The notes under the pieces were generated by a model. It worked only from the letters and a program-made list of their open reading frames with translations, was not told the origin of the DNA and searched no databases. Shown here one piece after another: positions 34,944 to 45,239 of a DNA stretch of 64,000 nt. How positions within the stretch are numbered: the first letter of the stretch is position 1; the number at the start of each line of letters is the position of its first letter. The stretch is from Mycobacterium aquaticum. GTDB taxonomy: Bacteria > Actinomycetota > Actinomycetes > Mycobacteriales > Mycobacteriaceae. Location of the stretch: NCBI RefSeq assembly GCF_002086485.1, contig NZ_MVHF01000002.1:62001-126000 (forward strand), in the 5' to 3' direction. A program made the translations under genes and the position numbers.

Positions 34944-35867
34944 GTGGCCGCTCCTGTCGCCCCTGCGAGCACGGACTGGGATGAGGTCTCACGTGCCGTG
35001 GCCAACGCGTACTTCCCCCACGAATTACATCCGCTCGGGCATGCGAAAGCAGGAAACGCTCGCGCCCGTGGGGTCGATCTCGGGCCGATCAGGATCGCCG
35101 ACATCACCTGGGGCGCAGCAGTCTCAGTAGTCACCACCCATCCCGGCGCCTACGCCGTCAACATCCCGGTGTCCGGTCATCTGGAGTCGGTCCTCGGTCG
35201 GGACCAACTCGTGGCCACGCCCGAACGTGCAACGATCTTCCCTCCCGATACCCCCGCGTGCATTCGGCGGTGGAGCGAATCCTGCGTCATCGTCGGGGTC
35301 CGCTTCGATCGCGACTACCTGCACCGGGAAATTCACCGCCTGCTCGACGAGCCCGTCGACGGGCTGCCCGATCATCTCGACCTCGCCGACGGGACTGGCG
35401 CGGCCTGGCTACAGCTGGTGCGCTGCCTGTCGGCCGACGCGGTGTCAGAACAGCATCCCCTGGTCCGTGAACAGCTGTGCGCTGCGATCACGACCGCATT
35501 CGTGCTTGCCGCGATGCCCGATGGCGGCACTCGGGCATCGGCGTTGCGGCCTCGGATCGTCAAACGCGTCGTGGACCAACTGCGCGACGACCCAGCCCGG
35601 GCCTGGACTGCCGGCGACATGGCCGAGGTGGCCGGTGTCAGTGTTCGCCGCTTGCAGGAAGGGTTTCGGTCCTATCTCGGCATCACGCCTCGCGAGCTAC
35701 TCGTCGACATCCGCCTCGCCCGAGTGCGAGAGGAGCTGTTGCGCGGTACCGGCGATTCCACAGTGACATCAGCTGCCATGCGGTGGGGCTTCACCCACAC
35801 CGGCCGCTTTGCCGCCGCGTACCGCCGCAAGTACGGCGAGTCGCCTTCTGAGACGCTGCACACCTGA
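34944..35867 (+). CDS. AraC-family transcriptional regulator
   Basis: 307-aa regulator. An N-terminal AraC-binding-like sensor (about 1-180, with the FPPDTP and RRWSESCVIVGVRFD strands of the AraC/XylS-type fold) is followed by the two-HTH AraC domain at about 210-305. The latter ends in TSAAMRWGFTHTGRFAAAYRRKYGESPSE, the classic second-HTH signature. Start: the GTG at 34944, with GGAAGGAG 5 nt upstream. Located between the ligase and the flavin reductase/HpaB pair, it is the likely activator of the latter, whose promoter has two direct repeats 20 bp apart (35931-35965), as AraC/XylS proteins prefer. Confidence 0.88.
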   Translation: MAAPVAPASTDWDEVSRAVANAYFPHELHPLGHAKAGNARARGVDLGPIRIADITWGAAVSVVTTHPGAYAVNIPVSGHLESVLGRDQLVATPERATIFPPDTPACIRRWSESCVIVGVRFDRDYLHREIHRLLDEPVDGLPDHLDLADGTGAAWLQLVRCLSADAVSEQHPLVREQLCAAITTAFVLAAMPDGGTRASALRPRIVKRVVDQLRDDPARAWTAGDMAEVAGVSVRRLQEGFRSYLGITPRELLVDIRLARVREELLRGTGDSTVTSAAMRWGFTHTGRFAAAYRRKYGESPSETLHT

Positions 35868-35930
35868 GGGGTCCGGCGGTCACAGCGTCACTGCAACGGC
35901 CATTCACTCCTGTGACCCGGGTCGCACTCG

Positions 35931-35965
35931 TCGCGCATTGTGGATAGCAACCGCGCATCGCGGAT
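35931..35965 (+). promoter_or_regulatory. Pair of direct repeats upstream of the flavin reductase
   Basis: GCGCAT-N3-GGAT occurs at 35933 and again at 35953, exactly 20 bp apart (two helical turns), the layout of AraC/XylS half-sites. It lies about 60-90 bp upstream of the ATG at 36024. Confidence 0.5.
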
Positions 35966-36023
35966 CGACGCCGTGTCGGGGCCGAAATAGCCTGCGTCAC
36001 AACGATCAAGGCGAAGGAGGCTC

Positions 36024-36587
36024 ATGGGTGAGCAGCATGATCTGAGGCGGATCTTCGGTCAGTTCGCCAGTGGTGTCACCGTCATTACGTGCCGGAACGG
36101 CGACGGCGCACCTCACGGTGCCACGGTCAATGCCTTTACGGCGGTGTCGTTGGAACCGCGCCTATGTCAGGTGACGATGACCAGACGATCCAAGGCGTGC
36201 ACCTACCTCAGCGGGGCGCCCTTCGCAGTCAACGTCCTGGCCGGCGATCAAGTCGACACGGCGATGCACTTCGCTGGACGACCTTGCGTGCGTGACCCAG
36301 CTTGGGCCGAAGGCCCGACCGCTCCGATCTTGACGGGTACATCTGCCACACTGTCATGCCGCCCCTGGGCCGAGTACGACGGCGGCGACCACATCATCTT
36401 CATCGGCGAGATCGTCGATGCCGTCGTTCACGACAAACCACCGCTCATCTTCTACCGCAGCACTTTTCACAGCCTTGGTCCGCCATCGGCTCACATGACA
36501 TGGGCAGGCAGCGCCGACGACCCCGAAATAGGTTGGTTCGACGCCGCGACGTCATTCACCCCCATCCACCTCCCTCACACCGTTTAA
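36024..36587 (+). CDS. Flavin reductase (HpaC-like) of a two-component monooxygenase
   Basis: 187-aa flavin reductase of the HpaC/FRP family. The core GQFASGVTVITCRN, HGATVNAFTAVSLEP and the C-terminal PLIFYRSTFHSL are typical of NAD(P)H:flavin oxidoreductases that supply free reduced FAD or FMN. A C-terminal extension of about 30 residues follows. An AAGGAGG RBS precedes the ATG. It lies 18 bp upstream of the HpaB-type oxygenase and is evidently its reductase. The pair probably hydroxylates a phenol to a catechol. Confidence 0.9.
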   Translation: MGEQHDLRRIFGQFASGVTVITCRNGDGAPHGATVNAFTAVSLEPRLCQVTMTRRSKACTYLSGAPFAVNVLAGDQVDTAMHFAGRPCVRDPAWAEGPTAPILTGTSATLSCRPWAEYDGGDHIIFIGEIVDAVVHDKPPLIFYRSTFHSLGPPSAHMTWAGSADDPEIGWFDAATSFTPIHLPHTV

Positions 36588-36605
36588 CGCGAAGGAACAC
36601 CAACG

Positions 36606-38204
36606 ATGACCACCACCACCCCGGGCGCCGACATCGAAACTAGCGAGAGCCGGGACGTCGAAAGTAGCGGCGTCAACTACGCCACCCGACCCATGACCGG
36701 CGACGAGTACATCGAGTCGCTGCGCGATGACCGCGAAATCTACTTGCACGGTGAACGTGTCACCGACGTCACCACCCACCCCGCCTTTCGCAACCCCATC
36801 CGCATGACAGCACGGCTCTACGATTCTTTACACGGCGGCGAGCACGTCGATGAGGTGACCAGCCCGACCGACACCGGCAACGGCGGCGTGACAATGCCGT
36901 TCTTCAAGACTCCCCGCTGTGCCGAGGACTTGCTCAAGGAGCGCGACGCGATCGCCCGCTGGGCACGTATGACCTACGGATGGATGGGCCGCAGCCCCGA
37001 CTACAAGGCATCGTTCCTCGGCACTCTGCACGCCAACAAGGAGTTGTACTCGCCGTTCCAAGACAACGCCGAACGCTGGTACCGGGAGTCACAGGAGAAG
37101 GTCCTGTACTGGAATCACGCCATCATCAACCCCCCGGTGGACCGTCAGCTGCCACCCGACGAGGTCGGCGACGTGTACATGAAGGTCGAGAAGGAGACCG
37201 ACGCCGGCCTCATCGTCTCGGGAGCCAAGGTCGTCGCAACAGGTTCGGCCATCACTAATTACAACTTCATCGCCCATTACGGCCTGCCCATCAAGAAGAA
37301 GCAGTTCGCCCTCATCTGCACGGTGCCGATGAGCGCGCCAGGAGTCAAGTTGATCTGCCGGTCCTCGTTCACCCAGCAGGCCGCGGTCATGGGCACCCCG
37401 TTTGACTATCCCCTGTCGAGCCGCATGGACGAGAACGACACCATCTTCATTTTCGACAAGGTCCTGGTTCCGTGGGAAAACGTGTTCATGTACGGCGACG
37501 TTGACAAGATCAACGCCTTCTTCCCACAGTCGGGTTTCCTTCCCCGCTTCACCTTCCAGGGCTGCACGCGGCTGGCCGTCAAACTCGATTTCATCGCCGG
37601 GCTCTTGATGAAGGCGCTCGACGCAACCGGTGCCGGTGGATTCCGCGGAGTGCAGACCCGAGTCGGCGAAGTGATTGGCTGGCGAAACCTGTTCTGGGCG
37701 TTGAGTGAATCGATGGCGCGCGACCCCGAGCCGTGGGTGGGCGACACAGTCATCCCCAAGCTCGAATACGGCCTGACCTACCGCATGTTCATGATCCAGG
37801 GGTACCCGCGCGTCAAGGAAATCATCGAGCAAGACGTGGCGTCGGGCTTGATCTACCTGCCCTCCAGCGCAGCTGATTTTCACTCACCAGAGGTACGCCC
37901 ATACCTCGACAAGTATGTCCGCGGATCCGACGGCATGCCCGCGGTCGAGCGGGTGAAGATCATGAAAGCGCTGTGGGATTCAGTCGGCACCGAGTTCGGA
38001 GGCCGCCATGAGTTGTATGAACGCAATTACTCCGGCAACCACGAAAATGTCAAAGCCGAGCTGCTTTTCGCCGCCCAAGGCCGCGGCGACGCCGCAGCGA
38101 TGAAGGGCCTGGCCGAACAGTGCCTGTCCGAATACGACCTGGACGGGTGGACGGTGCCAGACCTCATCGGCAACGAGGACGTGTCCTACTTCGGCAACCG
38201 CTGA
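36606..38204 (+). CDS. 4-hydroxyphenylacetate 3-hydroxylase-family oxygenase (HpaB-like)
   Basis: 532-aa FADH2-dependent oxygenase of the HpaB family, near the usual 480-540 aa. The N-terminal motif [21 protein letters not shown], the central [14 protein letters not shown] and [11 protein letters not shown], and the C-terminal [15 protein letters not shown] are all family positions. It ortho-hydroxylates a para-substituted phenol using reduced flavin from the preceding reductase. The first 25 residues are a poorly conserved Thr/Ser-rich extension. It may act on 4-hydroxyphenylacetate, hydroquinone or another phenol, and the subfamily substrate cannot be fixed by eye. A truncated enolase-superfamily gene follows 19 bp later. 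Confidence 0.9.
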   Translation: MTTTTPGADIETSESRDVESSGVNYATRPMTGDEYIESLRDDREIYLHGERVTDVTTHPAFRNPIRMTARLYDSLHGGEHVDEVTSPTDTGNGGVTMPFFKTPRCAEDLLKERDAIARWARMTYGWMGRSPDYKASFLGTLHANKELYSPFQDNAERWYRESQEKVLYWNHAIINPPVDRQLPPDEVGDVYMKVEKETDAGLIVSGAKVVATGSAITNYNFIAHYGLPIKKKQFALICTVPMSAPGVKLICRSSFTQQAAVMGTPFDYPLSSRMDENDTIFIFDKVLVPWENVFMYGDVDKINAFFPQSGFLPRFTFQGCTRLAVKLDFIAGLLMKALDATGAGGFRGVQTRVGEVIGWRNLFWALSESMARDPEPWVGDTVIPKLEYGLTYRMFMIQGYPRVKEIIEQDVASGLIYLPSSAADFHSPEVRPYLDKYVRGSDGMPAVERVKIMKALWDSVGTEFGGRHELYERNYSGNHENVKAELLFAAQGRGDAAAMKGLAEQCLSEYDLDGWTVPDLIGNEDVSYFGNR

Positions 38205-38223
38205 GCCCAGCCGGAGATGAACG

Positions 38224-38298
38224 GTGAAGATCACCCGGGTAGAGGCGGTTCCGTTCGCCATCCCCTACAAGAGGGCGCTGAAATTCGCGTCCGGTGAG
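38224..38298 (+). pseudogene. Truncated enolase-superfamily (muconate cycloisomerase-like) 5' fragment
   Basis: GTG start at 38224, 19 bp after hpaB. The first 25 residues, MKITRVEAVPFAIPYKRALK then FASGEV, match the N-terminus of mandelate racemase/muconate-lactonizing enzyme-type proteins. After GEV the similarity ends and the frame runs through the 3' region of the oppositely oriented hutD. Only about 25 of some 370 codons remain. The 3' boundary at about 38298 is where I judge family resemblance to stop. This marks a deletion or insertion junction between the catabolic block and the hut genes. Confidence 0.65.
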
Positions 38299-38371
38299 GT
38301 GCCCAGCAGCAGCGCGGCATCCACGGCTTTGGTGGCGGTCGCGAGCGGGTACAGACAGCCGAGACAGCGGC

Positions 38372-38944
38372 TCAGCGCCGCACCGGTCGTATCCGCACCA
38401 CGGCCACCTCGCCAGACCCACTCATCGTCAGAGCCGGTCCGGGCCAGCGCAGGGCGTCCAATGCGCCCAGTTCGACGCGTTCCTGCGCGCCCGACGACAC
38501 CGCGACGGTCCCGGACAGCCCGACCAGCACCAGCGGTTCGGCCGGACCCACCGATACCTCGGCACCGGCGCGCAGCCGGACCACGTCGAGTTCGGCTGTG
38601 GCGCAACCGCGTCGGGTCATCACGTTGAGATCGCGGGTCGGCGCGGGAACTTCGCCGGTGGTATCCGAACCGCCGTCGAAGGCGAACGGCTCCAACGGTT
38701 GCAGGCGGTGCCGCCTGCCGTCGACGGTCAGCACCATGTCGGTGCCCTCGACGAGCATGATGGTCCGGTCGACCCCGGGGAAGGCAGAGAAAGCGCCGGA
38801 CGCCGACACCTCGGCAATGCTGATCCGCCAGTCGAACTCGTCGGTAGCGCAGGAAGGGTTGCGGGCCAGCTCATAGGTGACCCCACCGCCGTTGCGCCAC
38901 GGCATGCGCTGGTGCGTGGCGAACCGTTGCACCTGCAGTGTCAC
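38372..38944 (-). CDS. hutD: HutD/Ves family protein
   Basis: 190-aa cupin-type HutD protein. Family motifs are [15 protein letters not shown] at the N-terminus, [21 protein letters not shown], and DRTIMLVEG. HutD is found in hut operons and is thought to tune the pathway rather than catalyse a step. The start is a GTG at 38944 that overlaps the hutI stop by 4 nt (GTGA). It is the last gene of hutU-M20-hutF-hutI-hutD. Its 3' end faces the truncated enolase-superfamily gene. Confidence 0.85.
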   Translation of the reverse strand: MTLQVQRFATHQRMPWRNGGGVTYELARNPSCATDEFDWRISIAEVSASGAFSAFPGVDRTIMLVEGTDMVLTVDGRRHRLQPLEPFAFDGGSDTTGEVPAPTRDLNVMTRRGCATAELDVVRLRAGAEVSVGPAEPLVLVGLSGTVAVSSGAQERVELGALDALRWPGPALTMSGSGEVAVVRIRPVRR

Positions 38945-40134
38945 GACGAGTGATCCCCGACGCTGCCCGCGACCAGCTCGCCGCCCCGCCACACCGCACC
39001 CACCAACGGCACGCCGGGCCGATACGCCAGGTGGATGTGCGAAATCGCGTCCAGCAGAACGGCATCGGCCCGGGCGCCGACCCCGAGATGCCCGACGTCG
39101 GTGCGACGCAATGCCCGTGCCCCGCCCATGGTCGCCGACCACAGTGCCTCGTCGGGGGTCATGTTCATGTCGCGGACCGCCACCGCGATACAGAACGGCA
39201 GGTTGGTGGTGAAACCGGAGCCCGGGTTGCAGTTGCTGGCCAGCGCCACCGTGGCACCGGCATCGAGCAGCCGCCGGGCGTCCGGATACGGCATGCGGGT
39301 GGCGAACTCGGTCGCCGCAAGCAGCGTGGCCACGGTGTTGCCGGAAGCCAACGCGGCGATGTCGTCGTCATCGAGGAACGTCGCGTGGTCGGCCGACGCG
39401 GCGCCGAACTCCACGGCAATCTGCACACCCGGTCCCGGCCCGAGCTGGTTGGCGTGCACGCGCGGGATGAGGCCCCGCTCGACGCCGGCGGCCAGGATCT
39501 TCCGCGTCTGATCCCCGTCGAATGCCCCACGCTCGCAGAACACGTCGATCCACTTGGCTTCGGGCGCACACGCGTCGATCATGGCCGTACACACCAGGTC
39601 CACGTAGTCGTCGGGGCGGTCGGCGTACTCCTGCGGCACCAGATGTGCTCCGAGGAAGGTGATTTCGTCGGTGAACTCGGCGGCGAGCTGCAGGCTCTGC
39701 ACCTCGGTGTCGACGGTGAGTCCGTAGCCGGACTTGCACTCGTTGGTGGTGGTGCCCGAGCGTCGCGACTCGGCGATCAGGCGCGCGACGTTGGCGCGTA
39801 GCTCGTCGGTGCTGGCCGCGCGGGTGGCGTTGACCGTAGTATTGATTCCGCCTGCGCTGTAGGGCTTTCCGGCCATCCGAGCGGCGAACTCGGCAGAACG
39901 GTCGCCGCTGAACACCAGGTGGCTGTGGCTGTCGACGAAACCTGGTATGACGGCTCGCCCGTCGGCGTCCACCCGGTCGTCGGCGTCCGGCGCCCCGGTG
40001 CGCGGTCCGACCCAGGCCACCACACCGTCGTCGAAGACGATTGCGGCATCTTCGATCAGGCCGACCAGCCCGGCCTGTTGCGCCGGATCGTTGGTGACCA
40101 GGGCGCCGATGTTGTCGATCAGAAGACTACTCAT
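38941..40134 (-). CDS. hutI: Imidazolonepropionase
   Basis: 397-aa amidohydrolase that opens 4-imidazolone-5-propionate to N-formimidoyl-L-glutamate, step 3 of histidine degradation. The metal motif [14 protein letters not shown] is near residue 68, with substrate and metal residues in [24 protein letters not shown], and the terminal ASNCNPGS. It overlaps hutF by 4 nt. Normal length for the family. Confidence 0.95.
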   Translation of the reverse strand: MSSLLIDNIGALVTNDPAQQAGLVGLIEDAAIVFDDGVVAWVGPRTGAPDADDRVDADGRAVIPGFVDSHSHLVFSGDRSAEFAARMAGKPYSAGGINTTVNATRAASTDELRANVARLIAESRRSGTTTNECKSGYGLTVDTEVQSLQLAAEFTDEITFLGAHLVPQEYADRPDDYVDLVCTAMIDACAPEAKWIDVFCERGAFDGDQTRKILAAGVERGLIPRVHANQLGPGPGVQIAVEFGAASADHATFLDDDDIAALASGNTVATLLAATEFATRMPYPDARRLLDAGATVALASNCNPGSGFTTNLPFCIAVAVRDMNMTPDEALWSATMGGARALRRTDVGHLGVGARADAVLLDAISHIHLAYRPGVPLVGAVWRGGELVAGSVGDHSS

Positions 40135-41462
40135 GAGATCAGAGTCCTTATGGAATCATGAAGTGCCGCAGGTACATCCGCGATCTGGGTGTGCGAACGT
40201 CGGTCCACCACCCGGCGGCCGCCGACGACTACATCGGTGACGTCAGGCGCGGACGCGGCGAATACCAGCGTTTCCAGCAGGGTTCCGGAATCCCAGCCGG
40301 CCATCCGTACCGAATCGAGCCCCACCGTGACGAAGTCTGCGAGCGCACCCGGTTCCAGCCGGCCGGCCTCGGGCCAACCCAGCGACGCATGCCCGTCCGA
40401 GGTCGCGGCGCGCATGAGCTCGGCCGCAGGCCAGTGCCCGCGCCGTTCGGTGCGCAGTCGCTCGTCGAGTTCCATGCCGCGGGCTTCCTCGAAGATGTCC
40501 ACGATGGCGTTGCTGTCGCTGCCCAGGGTCAACAGGCCGCCCGCCGTGGCGAGATCTCGTGCCCGGCCGATGCCGTCGGCGAGGTCGCGTTCGGTGGTCG
40601 GTGTCATGCACACGTAGGTGCGCGAATCGGCCAGTGCGGCGACGTCGTCATCGGTGAGGTGGGTGGCGTGCACCGCGGTCGACAGCGATCCCAGCGCGCC
40701 GTGTTCACCCAGCAGCTGGGTCGGCGTGCAGCCGTGTGCGGCCATGCAGGCCTCGTTCTCGGCCCGCTGTTCGGACATATGGAAGTGCAGCGGCACGCCA
40801 TGGTCGTTGGCCCAGTCGGCGACGGTGCCCAGCTGCTTTGCCGGAACGGCACGCACCGAATGGATCGCGGCGCCGATGCGGGCCTGCGGTGTGGCGGTGA
40901 GCCGTTCGACGCGCTCGGCCCACGCGGCGGCGGTGCCGTCGGTGAACCGGACCTGCGGGCCTTGCAGCTCGGTGCCGAAACCGCCTGTCAGATAACACGT
41001 ATCGAGCAGCGTGATGCGGATCCCGGCATCAGCGGCCGCCGCAATGAGTGCCTCTCCCAACGCATTCGACTCGGGGTACGGCGTGCCATCCGGGCGGTGG
41101 TGCACGTAGTGGAACTCGCCGACACACGTGATGCCCGCGAGGGCCATCTCGGCGTATGTTGCGCGTGCGAGTGCGTGATACGAGTCCGGGTCCAGCCGGC
41201 CGGCCACGGCGTACATGTCCTCGCGCCAGGTCCAGAACGTGCCGCCACCGCGGTGGGTCCGCCCGCGCAGCGCGCGGTGGAACGCGTGGCTGTGCGAGTT
41301 GGCCAGGCCCGGGACCGTCACGCCCGGCAGGTGGGTGGCATCGGCAGGGCGATCCTGCCCGGCCGACACCGACGTGATCTTGTCGCCGTCGACCTCGATC
41401 AGCACCCGATCGCTGACCTGATCACCACCGAGCCAGGCGTAGTCCGCGAAATACCGCGTCAC
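40131..41462 (-). CDS. hutF: Formimidoylglutamate deiminase
   Basis: 443-aa amidohydrolase of the HutF/TRZ-ATZ type. It deaminates N-formimidoyl-L-glutamate to N-formyl-L-glutamate and ammonia. Zinc ligands are in [14 protein letters not shown] near residue 58, LHFHMSEQ and HATHLTDDD, and the late aspartate in TLGSDSNA. Its presence shows the five-step histidine route rather than the HutG formiminoglutamase route. 4-nt overlaps with hutI and the M20 gene. Confidence 0.93.
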   Translation of the reverse strand: MTRYFADYAWLGGDQVSDRVLIEVDGDKITSVSAGQDRPADATHLPGVTVPGLANSHSHAFHRALRGRTHRGGGTFWTWREDMYAVAGRLDPDSYHALARATYAEMALAGITCVGEFHYVHHRPDGTPYPESNALGEALIAAAADAGIRITLLDTCYLTGGFGTELQGPQVRFTDGTAAAWAERVERLTATPQARIGAAIHSVRAVPAKQLGTVADWANDHGVPLHFHMSEQRAENEACMAAHGCTPTQLLGEHGALGSLSTAVHATHLTDDDVAALADSRTYVCMTPTTERDLADGIGRARDLATAGGLLTLGSDSNAIVDIFEEARGMELDERLRTERRGHWPAAELMRAATSDGHASLGWPEAGRLEPGALADFVTVGLDSVRMAGWDSGTLLETLVFAASAPDVTDVVVGGRRVVDRRSHTQIADVPAALHDSIRTLIS

Positions 41463-42673
41463 TGGCCCACCAACTCCTTCAGCACCTTGGTCAGCGCCAC
41501 CACTCCGGCCACGCAGTCGTCGTCGGAGGCCTCTTCCACCGGGCTGTGACTCACCCCGGTGGGGTTGCGCACGAACAGCATTGCCGTCGGCACGTGCGCC
41601 GAGAGGATCCCGGCGTCGTGGCCCGCCCCGGTGGGCAACTGCGGTGCGCCGTCGAGCAGCGCACTGATCCGGTCCCGCAGTGCGTCGTCGAAACCAACGA
41701 CGGGCGAATAGGATTCGCGAGTCACCGTGCAGGTGGCGCCGTGCTCGGCGGCCGCGTCCTCACCGGCCGCCGTGACCTCGGAAACCAACTTCTCCAACAC
41801 GGTGTCGTCGGCCGCGCGGGCGTCCAGCCAGCCGTGCACGGCCGACGGAATCGCGTTGACGCCGTTGGGGATCACGAGCACCTTGCCGAAGGTGGCGAGT
41901 GCGCCGGTGCGGGTGGCGGTGTCCCGGGCGGCCAGCACACTGGTCGCGAACGGCAACATGGGGTCGACGCGATCATCCACCCGGGTGGTGCCGGCATGGT
42001 TTGCCTCGCCGAGGAATTCGAACCGCCAGCGGCCGTGCGGCCAGATGGCTGTCGCCACCCCGACCGCGGCGTCCATGTCCACCAGCGCCCGGCCCTGTTC
42101 GACGTGAAGTTCGACGAACACACCGATGCGCTCCAGCGCCTGCTCGTCACGGCCCAGCCGCGCGGGGTCCACCCCGGCCGCCTGCATCGCATCGCCGAGG
42201 GTGACGCCGTCGGCGTCCCTGAGCCCGCGGGCGCGGTCGGGTTCGATCGCGCCGGTCAGCAGCCGACTGCCCATGCACGCGACTCCGAACCGGGCGCCCT
42301 CCTCGTCGGCGAAGTTGGTCACCGCCAGCGAGCGGGTGGGCTCGACGCCCTGCGCGCGCAGTTCGTCGACAGCCAGAAAGGCCGAAACCACGCCCAGCGG
42401 ACCGTCATACGCCCCGCCGTCGGGCACGCTGTCGAGATGGCTGCCGGTCACCACCGAGCCGGCGCGGGGTTCGCCCCACCACGCCCACTGGTTCCCGTTG
42501 CGGTCCTCCTCGTAGGTCAGGCCGCGCTGCTTGGCCTGGTCGATGAACCAGGCGCGCAACTCGCCGTCGGCCGCGTTCCAGGCGAACCGGCGGTAGCCGC
42601 CGCTGCCCGGGTCCCTGCCGATGGGCGCGAGCGACGCCCACAAGGAGACGAACCGGTCATTCAGAGAGGTCAT
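41459..42673 (-). CDS. M20-family amidohydrolase in the hut operon (allantoate amidohydrolase-like)
   Basis: 404-aa dizinc hydrolase of the M20/N-carbamoyl-amino-acid hydrolase family. Motifs are TGSHLDSVPDGGAYDG (metal-binding His and bridging Asp), FADEEGARFG (catalytic base glutamate) and the C-terminal GAGHDAGILS. Sequence names would call it allantoate amidohydrolase. However, it sits exactly where the hut pathway needs N-formylglutamate deformylase, between hutU and hutF with ATG overlaps. It is therefore probably a non-orthologous replacement of the classic HutG-type deformylase, giving L-glutamate and formate. This role is inference from context. Confidence 0.85.
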   Translation of the reverse strand: MTSLNDRFVSLWASLAPIGRDPGSGGYRRFAWNAADGELRAWFIDQAKQRGLTYEEDRNGNQWAWWGEPRAGSVVTGSHLDSVPDGGAYDGPLGVVSAFLAVDELRAQGVEPTRSLAVTNFADEEGARFGVACMGSRLLTGAIEPDRARGLRDADGVTLGDAMQAAGVDPARLGRDEQALERIGVFVELHVEQGRALVDMDAAVGVATAIWPHGRWRFEFLGEANHAGTTRVDDRVDPMLPFATSVLAARDTATRTGALATFGKVLVIPNGVNAIPSAVHGWLDARAADDTVLEKLVSEVTAAGEDAAAEHGATCTVTRESYSPVVGFDDALRDRISALLDGAPQLPTGAGHDAGILSAHVPTAMLFVRNPTGVSHSPVEEASDDDCVAGVVALTKVLKELVGQ

Positions 42674-44328
42674 CAGCTCTCCTGCATGGGGATCCGGACG
42701 CCGCGTTCCTTCGCGACCTCTTCGGCCCGCTCGTAACCGGCGTCGACGTGACGGATCACGCCCATGCCCGGGTCATTGGTCAGCAACCGCGAAAGCTTTT
42801 GTGCCGCAAGCTCGGTCCCGTCGGCCACGCCGACCTGCCCGGCGTGGATGGACCGACCGATGCCGACGCCGCCGCCGTGGTGGATCGACACCCACGCCGC
42901 ACCCGACGAGGTGGCGGTCAGGGCGTTGAGCAGCGGCCAGTCGGCGATCGCGTCGGATCCGTCGAGCATCGACTCGGTCTCGCGGTAGGGGCTGGCCACC
43001 GAGCCGCAGTCGAGGTGGTCGCGGCCGATGACGATCGGGGCCGACACCTTGCCGCTGGCCACCAGATCGTTGAACAGCACGCCGGCCTTGTCTCGTTCGC
43101 CGTAGCCCAACCAGCAGATCCGCGCGGGCAGGCCCTGGAACGCGATGCGCTCACGGGCGCCGCGCATCCACTTGTGCAGGCGGTCATCGTCGGGGAACAG
43201 ATCCATGATGGCCTTGTCCGTGGTGTAGATGTCCTCCGGATCGCCCGAGAGCGCGACCCAGCGGAACGGGCCCTTGCCCTCGCAGAACAGCGGGCGGATG
43301 TAGGCGGGGACGAAACCGGGGAATTCAAAGGCGCGTTCGTAACCGCCGAGGCGGGCCTCGTCGCGGATCGAGTTGCCGTAGTCGAAGACCTCGGCGCCGC
43401 CGTCCTGGAACTCGACCATGGCCTCGACCTGCTTGGCCATGGATTCGCGGGCCCGGTCGGTGAATTCGTCGGGCTTCTTCTCGGCGTAGTCGTGCCAGTC
43501 GTCGAGGTCGATGCCTTCCGGGAGGTATGACAGCGGGTCGTGTGCGCTGGTCTGGTCGGTCACCAGGTCGATGGGTACGCCGCGGCGCAGCAGCTCGGGG
43601 AAGATCGTGGCGGCGTTGCCGACGACGCCGACCGACCAGGCCCGCTTGTTGGTCCGGGCGTCGACGGCCTTCTTGATGGCATCCTCGAGATCGTCGGCGA
43701 CCTCGTCGAGGTACCGGTGCTCGACGCGGCGGCGCAGACGCGCCTCGTCGACGTCCACGATGAGGCAGGCGCCGCCGTTGAGGGTCACCGCGAGCGGCTG
43801 CGCACCGCCCATGCCGCCGCAGCCGCCGGTCAGCGTCAGGGTGCCGGCAAGGGTGCCGCCGAAGCGCTTTTCGGCTGCGGCAGCGAAGGTTTCGTAGGTG
43901 CCCTGCACGATGCCCTGAGTGCCGATGTAGATCCAGGACCCCGCAGTCATCTGCCCGTACATGGTCAGCCCGAGGTTCTCCAACCGCCGGAACTCGGGCC
44001 AGGTGGCCCAGTCGCCGACCAGGTTGGAGTTGGCGATCAGTACGCGGGGCGCCCACTCATGGGTCTGCCACACGCCGACCGGCTTGCCGGATTGCACCAG
44101 CATCGTCTCGTCGGGTGCCAGGGTCTCCAGGGTGCGCACCATGGCGTCGAAACAGGCCCAGTTGCGTGCCGCGCGTCCCGTACCGCCGTAGACGACCAGG
44201 TCGTCCGGGCGTTCGGCATTCTCGGGATCGAGGTTGTTCATGAGCATGCGCAGTGGAGCTTCGGTATACCAGCTGCGTGCGGTGCGGGTGGTGCCGCGAG
44301 GGGCACGTACGGGACGGGCGCCTTCCAT
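42673..44328 (-). CDS. hutU: Urocanate hydratase
   Basis: 551-aa urocanase, the usual length. It adds water to urocanate with NAD+ as electrophile. Conserved blocks include [12 protein letters not shown], the Gly-rich NAD segment [18 protein letters not shown] and the active-site region [27 protein letters not shown]. The ATG at 44328 has GGGAGA upstream; the 80 codons open before it read as nonsense. It is the first hut enzyme gene of the minus-strand operon, 41 bp after the RpiR regulator. Stop and next start share one base (TGATG). Confidence 0.95.
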   Translation of the reverse strand: MEGARPVRAPRGTTRTARSWYTEAPLRMLMNNLDPENAERPDDLVVYGGTGRAARNWACFDAMVRTLETLAPDETMLVQSGKPVGVWQTHEWAPRVLIANSNLVGDWATWPEFRRLENLGLTMYGQMTAGSWIYIGTQGIVQGTYETFAAAAEKRFGGTLAGTLTLTGGCGGMGGAQPLAVTLNGGACLIVDVDEARLRRRVEHRYLDEVADDLEDAIKKAVDARTNKRAWSVGVVGNAATIFPELLRRGVPIDLVTDQTSAHDPLSYLPEGIDLDDWHDYAEKKPDEFTDRARESMAKQVEAMVEFQDGGAEVFDYGNSIRDEARLGGYERAFEFPGFVPAYIRPLFCEGKGPFRWVALSGDPEDIYTTDKAIMDLFPDDDRLHKWMRGARERIAFQGLPARICWLGYGERDKAGVLFNDLVASGKVSAPIVIGRDHLDCGSVASPYRETESMLDGSDAIADWPLLNALTATSSGAAWVSIHHGGGVGIGRSIHAGQVGVADGTELAAQKLSRLLTNDPGMGVIRHVDAGYERAEEVAKERGVRIPMQES

Positions 44329-44369
44329 TGGATCTCTCCCTTGAATATCGAAATGGGTTGGTGGAGTGG

Positions 44370-45239
44370 CTAATCGAGAAACAGATTGCGATCTGATGCG
44401 CGCTGGTCGAATTCTTCGAGCCACCGCTGGCCGTGTTCGGGCAGCGCCTCCGTGAGCGCGTGGAGCAGGCTCATGGTCAGTGCCATCGGCGCGACGGTGG
44501 AATCGAAGGTCAGTGTCGAGGCGACGGGCGCGGCGAGCAGATCGTCGACTTCGCCCGCCAGCGGGCACAGCGGGCTATCGGTGACCAGGGCGACCCGCAG
44601 CCCGAGGGTGCGGGCGAACTGAATGGATTCCTGCAGCGCCCGTGGATAGCGCGGCAAGCCGAAGGCCAGCAGCCATGTCGCGCCCGCGGCGCGGGCGTTG
44701 ACCAGCACGTCGTCGCCATCCGAACCGGCAGGAACCGACCGCACATCCGGGTGCACCTTCGCGGCGAAATGCACGAAGATGTCGGCGAACGGCTTGGACA
44801 CCCGCAGCCCGAGCACCGGCAGCGGTCGCGAGTCAGCGAGGTAGCTGCCGACCCGCTCGATCCGCTCGCCTGCCCATGGGCTGGATGCGAGCTCTGCGAG
44901 GTTCGCGGTCTCGGCCGCGATCAGGCGGTGCAGTGCACTGACCGAGTCGGCTTCGGTACCGGTGCCGCGTAGTTCTTCCTGTACCTGCGCTCTGGCCTGT
45001 TCGCGCAGCTCAGGGTAGCCGTCGAAGCCCAGGGCGGAGGCGAAGCGGCTGACCGTCGGCTGGCTGACGCCCGAGCGGCGGCCGAGCTCCTCGGCGCTGA
45101 GCCACACCGCTTCCTCGGGGTGGTCGAGCAGAAAGCCCGCGACGCGTCGCTGTGCCGGCGACAGCTGACGGCCTTCGATCAGCATGTTGAGCCAGCGCCG
45201 CACGCTGGCGGCAGCTGCCGGTGTCTGCCCTGTCGGCAT
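44370..45239 (-). CDS. MurR/RpiR-family transcriptional regulator of hut genes
   Basis: 289-aa RpiR-type regulator. The N-terminal HTH_6 domain covers about residues 18-95 ([21 protein letters not shown]). The C-terminal SIS sugar-isomerase-like domain covers about 125-270. It is the first gene of the minus-strand hut unit and divergent from hutH, with 340 bp between, so it is the obvious candidate regulator of both. RpiR proteins usually sense phosphosugars; a histidine-pathway metabolite ligand here would be a variant use (inference). Confidence 0.85.
   Translation of the reverse strand: MPTGQTPAAAASVRRWLNMLIEGRQLSPAQRRVAGFLLDHPEEAVWLSAEELGRRSGVSQPTVSRFASALGFDGYPELREQARAQVQEELRGTGTEADSVSALHRLIAAETANLAELASSPWAGERIERVGSYLADSRPLPVLGLRVSKPFADIFVHFAAKVHPDVRSVPAGSDGDDVLVNARAAGATWLLAFGLPRYPRALQESIQFARTLGLRVALVTDSPLCPLAGEVDDLLAAPVASTLTFDSTVAPMALTMSLLHALTEALPEHGQRWLEEFDQRASDRNLFLD

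Noticed and set aside
38224..38628. 134-aa gene after hpaB
   Set aside because: Only the first 25 residues have family character; the rest is antisense to hutD, so it is called a truncated pseudogene.
44329..44568. 80-codon extension of hutU
   Set aside because: Arg-rich nonsense sequence antisense to the RpiR gene; the ATG at 44328 has a good RBS and gives the family length.
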